From assembly GCA_028622995.1 (NCBI GenBank), contig JAJQJQ010000054.1, forward strand, positions 1,426,001 to 1,490,000: a DNA stretch of 64,000 nucleotides, in the 5' to 3' direction. Of the stretch, positions 11,059 through 21,772 are shown piece after piece (within the stretch, counting starts at the first letter, position 1; every line of letters starts with the position of its first letter). The notes beneath the pieces were generated by a model. The model saw only the letters and a list, made by a program, of their open reading frames with translations. It ran no database searches and was not told where the DNA came from. This stretch comes from Panagrolaimus kolymaensis (lineage: Eukaryota > Nematoda > Chromadorea > Rhabditida > Panagrolaimidae). Both the position numbers and the translations under genes were made by a program.

Positions 11059-14000
11059 TTTTAAAATTTTTTTGATTTATTTTTTTACAATGAATTTACT
11101 CATTTTTTCTTAAATTTTTTTGAATGTCATAAATTTTCTGGTGATTCTTTTTTTTTCTTTCAAAATATTACGATTGCATCAGCTTGATTCAACTAAAAAT
11201 GGTTATTTTATTTATTTTTTTATGGCACGCCCGAACGAAAAAAATAAAACAAAATACATATTTTTGTTGTTTAAAGATTTTTTCTTTTAGCTCCACGTGG
11301 ATATTGAAAATATTCGCAGATGGATGGATGTAAAGATTAACAGTCACGGAAATAAATTTAAAATAGCGGCGAAAATAAAAATATAGTTCCGCATTCTGAG
11401 CTTTGATCAGTGAAAAAAACAAAATAGATATATTTTTGTATTTTTTCTTCGAGAATGGATGATAGATACTATATCACTTTCTTTATTACTAAAATTTTCT
11501 ATTTTCGTTAAAGCACATTTTTTTGTAATAATAAAAAGACGCTAAATTTTTTTTTATGAATCATGTGAAAATAATAATAACTTTCTTAATCGATGGAAAT
11601 AGAATTGAAACTTCCAAAAAATTCCGATGTCTTTTAAGAATATTCTTTTTTACACGGCGAATTGTTTTACAGAATTTGACTTATTTAAAGATTTTTTTAA
11701 ATTTGATAAAATTCAAGCATTTTTTTAAAGAAAAACAAAACTATTTTTTAATTTAAAAAACACAACATTCTGACCTAAAAAAAGATTTACAAAGAATTTA
11801 TTAAATTTTATTTAAGTTCCATTTTTTTGGTTAAAGATTTCCTACCCATAATTTTAAAAATAATTACACCAACTCACTTTTCCTGTCGACTATCATCAAT
11901 CTTTGTTATTCTCTTCTCTCTCATTAGTTTACTTTTTTTGATGTAACATATTTATCCATTTTTAAAAACCTTTTTAAATGCCACTTGTTGTTACTTATAT
12001 TATATGTTTTCAAAAATATCCCATTGGTTTAACTTCCCCGTTTCTTCTTTTTTTCTTTTCTTGGTTCAATGCTTTTTGGATTTTTTGATATTTTGGTTGC
12101 AAAATGGCTTTCTTCTTCCATCAAACTTTTTTTTCTTGCCTTTTGATCAAAGTGAATAAGGAAATGATGGAGATCGAGGGATGGGTTGCTTTTTTCTTTT
12201 ATCTTTTTTTTTTAATCGACTCGCAAAAATGAAGCCTGGCAGTGAGTATTATTTAATGGGATAACTTTGAGGAATGAAATATTGCTTTTGCTTATTTTTT
12301 TTATTGAAAGAGTTTAAGGATTTTCTTCTTTTTTTTTTCAGGAGTTTGCATAGAATTTTTTGATTGAATAAAAAAAGAAGAAGATTCATTTATCAATTTT
12401 AATTATCTCCTCATTCTCATTCCATTGAACAACAGTTTTTTTACTTGCGTACGTAGCTGTTCGTTTTTTTCTTCGATGGTGTTGTTGTCGATTGATTTTA
12501 TTTATGTATGTGTTAGATTAAATATGTACGTACATATGTATTTGGAGGCTTTGACATTAAAACACAATTTTTTAATTATGTGTCGCACTAATTTGAAAAT
12601 AATGAGATTTTCTTAGTTTTTTTTGATTGAAAAAAATATTTATGCAACAAAAAAATTTTTTACTTTTAGTAAAACCCTAAAACCCTTATAATTGGTGTGA
12701 AGAAAAAATGATTATAAAAAAATAACACAAATATATAATTTAAAATTAATTTTTTATTCTTTTATTTTATTTTTCTCTCATTGAATTTATTTAGAAATAA
12801 AACTGAGACGGGAATAATTTTTCCAACGGTTTTAAAAGTTTTCTTAAAAAATTTGGAATTTTTTATACGCTTTTTTAATTCCATTTTTAAACTTTTTTTT
12901 GCTAAAAAAATCGTGAATTATTTGTTACAGAATTTTAACTTTAAAACCACTTATTATAAATTTTTTGTGTGTGTGTTTTGTTGTTCCATTTTAAGAAAAA
13001 AAAGACATCTTTTTTAAAGCTCAATTATTTGTCTTGCTTTCTTTCTTTTTTCTTTCACGTCATTAGTTTTTTTACTCATTTTTTACTCTTTTCTCAAATG
13101 CCATATAAGCCATTTTCTTTAATTTTTCTTTTCCGTCTTTTTTGTTTTGTTTTTTTTTGTTTGTTTGTTTCGGACAATTAACTCTGCCTCCAACCAACCA
13201 ACTAAGGAAGGTCGTCGTCAGTCGCCATACATTTTTTTTAGGTTTTTAAGGATGAGAAAGAATCTTTCTTCTTTTTTGAAACTGAAAACGACGGCCAATA
13301 ATAATGCAGCTTCTTTTTTTTCCATGCTGCTTTTAGCTAGTTTTAGGCTTCTTTTTTTTCTTCTTCTTCCAAAGCAACCAACGAGCCTAGAAGTAAGGAA
13401 GGAAGGAAAAAAATAATATTGCAACAATAACAATGCTTTTTCGTCGCCAGTGGCAGCAACAGCAGCAACGTCCAGGCAGGCCAACAAAGAATGGAAGAAG
13501 AAGGAAAGCAATGCTTTTTTCTTTTTTTGATCGGCTGCTTTTTCTTTTTTGATCAGTGTTTTCAAACAAAAAGCATGTTGTTTGCCTGTCTTTTTCTATG
13601 GAACAACGAAGATTGGTGGCAGATACATTACTTCATTTTCTCTTCGTCCATCACTATACTACCCCATCTTTATTATTCCATCATCACCACCAGTCAGTGA
13701 ACTTACTTGATAGTTGATAGCTATTTTAAAAATAACATAGCCTTGTTATTTTTTATTTTGTCTTCCTTGCATGGTCCTGGGAAAAATGCTTGCTATTGAT
13801 GATGATATAGATATTGTTGATGGAAAGAATTGAAAATAGAGAGTCCTCTGCTGTCTGTGCTCTTTTTTGTTGTTAGCACCCCCATTTTTGGAGGAGCAAA
13901 ATAACAGCATTTTTTCCTTGCCTTTTCTTGTTTCTCTCACTTTTCAAAACAAAAGTATTTATTTCCGTGAATTTTTTTTTCGTGATTTTTTTATTTTATT

Positions 14001-14131
14001 TATTTCCTTTTTTTCATAAAAATTTTGAAATTTAAAAAAATAAATTTATTTTTTACAGGCAAACAAAAAAAGAAAAGTATTTTGAATTTTGCCCAAATTA
14101 AAGAATAAATCAAAAAGATAATCCAATAATT
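11059..14131. other. AT-rich non-coding stretch upstream of the transporter
   Basis: T-rich DNA with no supportable exon. A good acceptor (TTTTTTACAG, AG at 14057-14058) lies 74 nt before the transporter ATG. It may be a spliced-leader site or the end of a 5'-UTR intron reaching into this stretch. GC content is locally higher at about 13180-13930, but the frames there show no conserved pattern. Confidence 0.4.
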
Positions 14132-17100
14132 ATGGCGAGTAAAATATCAAAAGCCTCTATGAATCCATTGGATGATGTGCTGCCTCGGAGTGAATATAGT
14201 TATGGTAAACCTCATGGATTACATTGGATTACCGCAGCATTATTTATTGTTGGTATGTAAATTTTTTAAAATGAAGGTTTAACAAAAAAATTTTTATTAG
14301 AATTTCCAATTCTCAAAAAAAGTTTATAGGTTTTTTATAAAATTAAAAACCATTCTATTAATTATTGAGAAACATTTTTTTCCAGGCCTCTTACACACTT
14401 TTCTTTCATTTTTCTTTTTTTTTTGTTAGAAAGAAAACATTATTTTTTGTTTCTTTTTTTAAACGTTTTTAAGAAAAAACTAAAAAGGTCTTAAAGGGTT
14501 TTTAAGTTTTTTTTGTTTCACTTTTCTATGAATTTTTTTTTGTGATGGCTATTAAATGAATTATCTTGTCAGCTAATACAACGCACTAAGGCCTAGTCCT
14601 CCAAAAAACAAAAGAAAACAAAAAAAAGATTTAAGTTAACTCTTTCTATAACACTTTTTTTGACATAGACAAAGGAGGGGAGAGAAAACAATTGCTAACC
14701 CAATAATGGCAGCAATTAATCTTTTGTCTCGAAAGAAAAAAAAAGAGTAAAGAAAAGCCATCGAAAAGTTTTAAACAAAAAAATGAAACAAAAAAATAAA
14801 AAATCACGTGTGTGCAGCAAAAAAAAATAAATGTTTAAGAGAAGCTCTACCAGATTTTTTAAAACGGGCGGACCATTTTTTTTCAAACCCATTATTGTAG
14901 CTATACAAAACGGTTATTTACGATGAAAAAGTGTGCTAATTTTCAATCTTTTGACCAGTAACTATACTAGAAATGGAATTATGAGCTATCGAAGTTTATG
15001 TCATGTCTAACCTTTAAAAATTCAGCTAAATTCACCCATGAAACATTAAAATTAGGTATTTATCCCACATTAGGTAAAAAATCCAGGGCTTTCTAATGGT
15101 GTATACCATATATTTTTATGTTCTATGAAAATGAGGAGAAATTTGCATATTTAAACTTAAAAATGACGCCATTTCTGATCCCTCTTCGTGGGCGAGGAAT
15201 AAAAAATCACACATATTCCCCTGAATCTCCTCTATCGATTGGGCCAAAAAAATAAAAAAAAGTATTTCCCGAAAAAAAGTTTTCCTCATCGATGTGCATG
15301 AAACCACATTTTTTTGTGGAGAAAATGGTGTTTTACACTTTTTTTCACTTTCTCTCTTTGTTATTTTGGCGTTATGTTTATATTTATTTAATTATATTTT
15401 ATCTTCGGCATGATACGTTTATTTACTATGCTATTTCAACCATTAGCTTTATGTTTGTTGAAATTAATTCCAGGCGTTGTTATTTAAAAAAAATGGCAAA
15501 TAAAACAAAAAGTTTTAAAATCAAAAATTTCGAAATTAAGGAAATTCAATTTTTTTGTTTTATAACAAAAATTCAAGAAAAATTATTAACAAAAAATTCT
15601 GAAAACAGAGTTGAAAAATGTAATCTAAATTTAATTTTCTGAGATTTTTGTTTTGAGACACTTTATTCAAAAATAATTAATTAAATTTATGAAACTTTGA
15701 AAAAAAAAGACTCCATTAATTTTTATTTATTTGTTTTAGCTGATATGGCAGGTGGCGGCGTTGTCACTCTCCCGATTGCGATGTTAACTGCCGGCAAAGA
15801 AGCTGGCACATTGGGAGTTATTCTTATTGCTTCAGCATTTTGTTATACCGCACATTTGCTTGGTGAAAATTGGAATACCATGTGTGCTAAATGGCCGGTA
15901 TATCGTGAACATTGTCGCAAACCTTATCCTGAAATGGCTTATCGTTCGATGGGTAAAGGAGCGAGGTAAAAATTATTAAAAAATCTTCAAAATAAAACTA
16001 AAGTTTCTCAAAGCAAATTAAAGAAAAAAAAGTGAATTATAGTTGTATGATGGAATTCTTAAAAATGGATTTCCTACAAATATTTAAACCTAAAACTATA
16101 TATTTTTTAAATATGAAAACAAATTTTTGGAAGAAACAATGTTGAAATTATCTATTTTTTTAGATACCTAACTTCTTTGGTACTCAATTGCATGCTTTAT
16201 GGCGTTGCAATGGTTTATCTTTCATTATCAGCAAAAATTTTGAATGACATTGTTGCTGGAGCATTTGGATATCATATAGGTACATGCAAAATGATCGTTA
16301 TTATTGCACTTATGCTTTTACCAATTACATTATTAAAATCACCAGCAGATTTTCAGTAAGTTTTTTTACTCAAAAAAAATTATTTTTTCAACTTTTTTTA
16401 TCGTGTGCTTTTTTTTTTACAGATGGGCAGTAGTAACAGCAATGATTACAACTTCATTATCAGTAGCATTAATATTTTATGGAACGATTGAAGATATTGA
16501 TGCATGTATGAAAGAAGCCACTCATCCAGAATTTTCTACCCAACATTTTTTACTTTCTCTTGGAACTTTTATGTTTGCATTTGGTGGACATGGAGTTTTT
16601 CCCACCATTCAACATGATATGAAAGAACCAAGAAATTTTACTAAAGCTGCAATTTTGGCTTTTGGAAGTGAGTTTTTAATCAAACTTTTGTGTCAGAAAA
16701 AACAATTTCTTGCCATTCATAAAAAAAAATATTTATCCTAACTTTTTTTTCAGTTGTCCTCGCCCTCTATCTTCCAATCACCTATCTTGGTTATTTCACA
16801 TATGGAGATAGTTTAAAAAGTTCTATAATTAATTCAATTCAAAATACTGGCATTCAACAAGCAGCAAATTTTTTTATTGCCATTCATTGTATTTTAACTT
16901 TAACAATTGTTATTAATCCATTAAATCAAGAAGTTGAACATAAATTTAAACTTCCACATGGTTAGTTTTGTTTTGAATTAAGTCTTTGACCCTTTGACAC
17001 GAAAATTAATTTTTATCCAAAATACTCTATAAAACTTAAAATTTTTAGGATTTGGAATCCAACGAGTCTTATATCGAGCAGCCATGATGTTACTTATTGT

Positions 17101-17834
17101 AATTTCATGTTTAACCATTCCCGATTTTGATCCAATTCTTAATTTTATTGGTGGCACTTCTGTTGCTTTGACATCTGCCATTATGCCTTGCCTCTTCAAT
17201 TTATACCTTCATGCCGGATCTGAATATGAAGCAGCTAAACGTGATGATGATAGTGAAGAAAGTGTTGGATTAATTGAATTAACTAAGCGGTAAGTATTTT
17301 TTTTTTGTCGCTTTCGGCTTTGATTATTTAAAATAAATTTACTAAACATGCGCTTAGTGATTCCAGGGTTGCAAATCATACACCTCCATTAAAATTAATT
17401 ATAAATATTGCTGTTATTGGTGAGTAAAAATTGTAAAAAAATTGATTAATAATTTACTTAAATATGGTGCAGAAAAAAAAATTTATGCAAATTTATTAAT
17501 TTGGTGATGGTGGTTGCTTTTTTTATTTTTATTATTTTTTTTGCTTTTATAATTAATTTATTTTTTATTTCCATTTCGGGATCAAAATTTTTTATACCAT
17601 TTTTTAGTGGTTGCAATTATTTGTGGAAGCGTGACCACATATTCAGCCATTGAAAAACTCCTCCATCAAGGTGCATCTTTTATTGTTCCATGTTATTGGC
17701 CAACATCCACAGAAATAATTAATTCAACAACAGATCATTTAATTTCTGAACAACCATGGCATTGTTGTGGACCATATATGAATGTATCAAGTTATGGTGA
17801 TTCAGAATTAACATGTCCATCATTTTCTATTTAA
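14132..17834 (+). CDS. Amino acid transporter, AAAP (SLC32/36/38-like) family
   Basis: Eight exons with consistent phases: 14132-14252, 15740-15965, 16164-16355, 16423-16667, 16754-16960, 17049-17289, 17367-17419 and 17608-17834. After a short cytosolic N terminus comes the family's hallmark first helix, DMAGGGVVTLPIAML, then further hydrophobic helices. Other conserved-looking stretches are GGHGVFPTIQHDM (about helix 5), YLGYFTYGD, and NFIGGTSVALTSAIMPCLFN (about helix 10). These match the Aa_trans fold of proton- or sodium-coupled amino acid carriers; substrate and direction cannot be read from sequence. The C-terminal about 75 residues are polar and Cys-rich after the last helix, possibly luminal or extracellular. 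Intron 1 is 1,487 bp, much longer than the others. AATAAA follows at 17955-17960. Confidence 0.9.
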
Positions 17835-19388
17835 AACTTTTTGGATGATTTTGGCCTGGTGAATTTTTGTTTGCCCGTAAAGATGATGCAAGAACAAAAA
17901 ATATATATATTTCAATTTGCTCAAATAATACAACAACAAAAATGTTTTTTTATAAATAAATACAGTAATTTTATTTTACCTTTTTTGTTTTTAATTTCCG
18001 TCTAATTTTTTTTTGTTTCTCGCATTTTTTTTTGTATGTAAAAAGTTTTTTATTATTTCTTCTTTTTTTTGGATCTCGGTGTCCAATAAAAAATAGCCTT
18101 TTTTTTATTTTAAAGTAGCGGGCGGCGGCTTCGACTTGACTAAAAATGATTGCTTTAGTGAAAATATACTTTTTTACAGAAACACTTTTCGCGTCTTTTT
18201 TTTTGTTGCTAAAATTCGATAAAAAAAGTATCCTTACATTGAAAAAGCGATCCTTTCACTCTCAATTTAAGGCTTGCTTTTTCTCCAAATTTTTTTTATA
18301 AAAAACTTGTTTGAGTTCAAAAAGTTTTACCATCAAAAAAAATTGTGATCGCCTTAGTCAAAGTTGGAGTTTACTTCCTTTAAAAAAAAGGCTTCAAATA
18401 ATTATTAAATTTTTCTTTTTTCATTTTTCTAAAAAAAATTTTTGAAACATATCCATATTTTTTTTTATCTCTCTAACTTCTTCTTTTTTTAAAATCTATG
18501 GCTTTAATTTGTAATTTTTTAAATAATTACGTTCCTCTCCCGTTTTTTGCGGGTGGTTCATTTATTTTTTGTTTTAGACGTGTCAAATATTTTATATGTT
18601 AGAAAAAAAACGAGTGAATAATACATTTTTAAAAATAGAATAGACAATTTAATTTTTTTTAAATTTATTTTATATACATAATTTTTAGTTTTTTTTTGTT
18701 GTTTTTTTTATAAATAAAGTTCAATTTAAATAAAATAAAGACAATGAAATTTAAATATAAAAGTTTTTACAAAAAACATATTTAAAAAAGTTTTAAAAAA
18801 AAGTGATGAGATTTTTATGTACAAAATTTTTGATTGATTGAGATTTATGGAAATTTAAAATAAAAAATAAAAAGAAAGTGAAGAGGGTTAAAAAAAAAGA
18901 AAGGTGACTAATAAAAGCTTTAAAAAATGTTTTTTTAATGGTATAAAATGATTCAGCTTTTTTTTTATTGTTAAAAGTGGAGTGCTTTTTTTTGTAGTTT
19001 CTGGGAAAGCAGCGAACAAGAAAATAGAAAATCTAAACTAATTTTTTTATTTGTTTCTTGACTTATTTAAAAAAAGTTAGTTATCGCTTTCGATTTTAAT
19101 TACGAAAACTTCTGAGACTTGTAACAAAAATTCTAAAAAAAATATGGTTTCTTTCCCGAAAACTTTTTATTTTGAAAACTAAAAAAATTCCAATAATTTT
19201 TGCTTAAAAACTTTTACTAACTTTTTTAAAGACTTTTTTAAACCTTTTTATTAGTCATTTAATTTTTTAAACCCTTTAAATATGAAACCCTAATATCCCT
19301 ATTTCTTATATATTATACCCACACCCATTTCCCCATTCCCCATTTCTTTCACCTATCAAAAAATATTACTTCTTCTTTCCCTACACCA
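17835..19388. other. Convergent intergenic region
   Basis: This stretch holds the 3' UTR of the transporter (AATAAA 17955-17960) and, near its far end, TTTATT at 19247-19252, an AATAAA for the minus-strand GST gene. Otherwise it is T- and A-run spacer with no supportable exon. Confidence 0.5.
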
Positions 19389-20797
19389 CTACCATACAGT
19401 TTTAGGACGACGAGATAAATATGTTTGTAATTGAGATAAAGCAAATACGCGTTGTACAATCGAGCGAACATTTCTAAATTCTATCATGAGATCTGGATGT
19501 AAATTATATAGAGAATCATATAAATTTGCTATAGCAAAATCAACGTAACTAATTCCACTGTGAAGGAAAAAGCCATCGCGAGTTTGAGCGGAGGCATATT
19601 GTTCCAAAACATTAAAATATCTTTTAACATTTGGTAGGAAAATTTCAACATAGAGTTTTTCCTAAAAACAAAAAATTAAGTTTAAAAAATATATGAAATA
19701 GACTCCCACAACCAAAAAAAAAATTATTTTGAGTCTCATAACGAAAAAGAAAAAAATTATTATACTAAAAACTTACGAGATCATCTGTATCTTTTTTAAG
19801 TTCAAAGCAACATTTAAATTTAATGTAATTTAACACGGTATTCATAAAATCTCTCATAACTCCAAGAATTGCATCAGCTTGAGCTTGTTCAAATACATCT
19901 TGCCCAGCGAGGCCATACATTTTAGCTAGCATTCGAGCGATGGCATCTCCACCACAAAGTTTTTTTCCATTCCATTCAAGAATGGGCAAAGTTAAATGAG
20001 GGGATTCTGAAAAAAATAAAAAAGTAAGAATAAAATTTGAGAAATTTATTGTAGCAAAAGTTAAAAAATTAGAGTAAAACAAAAATGTAAAAAGTTTGTT
20101 TATTTTTGTTACTATCATATAAGACGCCGATATTTAAAAAAATTTTGTGCAGCACAAAATTCCTCACTTTTTTGAAAAAGTGTCTCTTTTGCCAAAAAAA
20201 TCAATTGAAAAAAATGGCAAAAGAGACACTTTTTCAAAAAAGTGAGGAATTTTGTGCTGCACAAAATTTTTTTAAATATCGGCGTCTTATATTCCTTTGC
20301 GAGATTTCCAGTAAAATTTTAATTGCATTTATTTTAAATTTCAATAAAGTTTTTTCTTAATTTATTTAGTTATAAAAATCGAAAAAAAAACTCTAAAGAT
20401 TCCCATTTTTTAATTTTTTAAAGTTTATATCAAAAGGGTCCATTCTTTAGGACGAAAACTAACCTTTTTTAAAATAATAATAAACTCTACCTTTTTTAAC
20501 TTTATTCCATGTATCTTCTTGTTTAAGTCGAACATCTTCAAATGGAATCCCAGCATATGCTAAAATCATTCTCGACATTTCAGCCATTCCTCGAGCATTA
20601 TAAAAAGTTAAACGAAATTGTGGAATTGCATTTTGAGTTTGTAATTTGGTTAATCGTTTTGTTGGAATTAAAACATCCAACAAATCATCATTTTCCCCCA
20701 CACTTCCATTATCTTCGGGTGATGATGAACCATAACATCGCTTTCTTGTCGTTGCTGCGGATGTTGCAAGCATCCATGGAATTAAAATAGGTTCCAT
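19389..20797 (-). CDS. Sigma-class glutathione S-transferase-like protein with altered active site
   Basis: Three minus-strand exons (20797-20491, 20006-19777, 19661-19389) join in phase to 269 residues. About 60 polar residues precede the GST fold. The N-terminal thioredoxin-like domain begins at FRLTFYNARGMAEMSR and the helical C-terminal domain ends in a basic tail. In sigma GSTs the first strand reads LTYFN, and its Tyr activates glutathione; here it reads LTFYN, so Phe sits at the catalytic position. The Gln-Ser pair that binds the glutamyl part of glutathione is replaced by Gly-Gly (LCGGDAIARML). The S-x-x-D capping box (SYVD) is kept, so the fold is probably intact. A non-enzymatic or re-specialised role is inferred. 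Intron 1 contains a perfect 78-bp inverted repeat. A relative lies at 25237-26966. Confidence 0.85.
20117..20292. mobile_element. Perfect fold-back MITE in GST intron
   Basis: Arms 20117-20194 and 20215-20292 are exact reverse complements over 78 bp with a 20-nt loop. The ends read ATATAAGACGCCG and its complement. TA dinucleotides at both ends would suit a Tc1/mariner-type TA insertion, but the palindrome itself includes them, so the target duplication cannot be proved. There is no coding capacity. Perfect arms imply recent origin or gene conversion. It lies in the first intron of the minus-strand GST-like gene, so the pre-mRNA would contain a 78-bp double-stranded stem. Confidence 0.85.
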
Positions 20798-21533
20798 AAC
20801 TTAATTTTAAAAAAATAATTTCTGTAGAAAGGTTAAGAGTTTTTTTAGAAGCAACCGATGGAATTTTTATTTTATATGTTTTGAAATAAAAAAAGGTCGT
20901 GGTTTTATATAAACTTTTAAAAAATGACGTTCGCTGAAAATGAAAATAGAAAAGTTTGTTGTAGATGAAAAAAAGAAGATATTTCGCAACAATCAAAATC
21001 GGCCAACGAGCACTGAGCAAAAAAAAAGTTTGATAGGAAGAAAAAAAAGCAAGCGAGCAAACAGGGAGGGAGTGTACCTTCCTTCATCGTTGTCATTGTC
21101 AATGCTATAAAAAGTACATACATACACGTAGGGAAAAAAAAGGAGGAAGGAAGGAACCACTAAGCCGAACCATCTCCGATCAATGAAAAAAAAAGAAAAG
21201 AATTAAATGAAATGATGCAAAGTTCGATGAGACTACAAAACAATGGAAAGAGTGCAACAAAAAAAAATATTGGGGGAAAATAGAATAAACAAAAAAGCAG
21301 CCTCTATTAGAATAATTATTTCAAAAGAAAGAGTCCACTTCTTTTTTTTACTGTTTTGATCTCTGCAAAAAGAAATTAGTGCAAATCAGCAAACGGAAAT
21401 GAAAAAGATAAATTAAGTGTTGCGAAATAAATTTTTTTATTATCTTTTTTTGATGCAAAAAAATGGCAAAAACATCACAATTAATTTTTTTGTGAATGGA
21501 AAGAAAGAGGTACACTGAGAAAAATCGAAAAAT
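20798..21533. other. Upstream region of GST-like gene
   Basis: A-rich on the + strand, T-rich on the GST coding strand. No supportable exon or recognisable promoter element. Confidence 0.4.
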
Positions 21534-21726
21534 GTCACACTTTTGGTGTGACAAGCAAAATAAATATACGGTGGTTGGCCCGATAAAATTTTTTCTTCTA
21601 AAAAATTGCTCCTCATAATTATCTACGATGCCTACTCAACAGATTTCAAAAAAAATGTTTTTCAAAAAAGTTATGAATTTTTTAAGCAAAAAAAAGTGTT
21701 GTACAACACGTCACACCTGTGTGACA
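21534..21726. repeat. 193-bp unit with TGTCACAC inverted ends
   Basis: It begins TGTCACACTTTTGGTGTGACA and ends GTCACACCTGTGTGACA. Each end is itself a small palindrome, and the outermost 8 bases (TGTCACAC/GTGTGACA) are inverted copies. It directly abuts the gag-protease frame. It resembles an LTR (TG...CA) or small MITE, but it does not match the LTR at 24439-24621, and A-rich flanks hide any target duplication. Confidence 0.45.
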
Positions 21727-21772
21727 AAATTTTGACAACTTTTTTTTTTCCAATCACAAATTAATAAAACTG

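Noticed and set aside
13147..13700. Several frames on both strands up to 115 codons
   Set aside because: The local GC rise lengthens open frames, but residues are homopolymeric (runs of Leu, Phe, Lys, Cys) and no start or splice context supports any.
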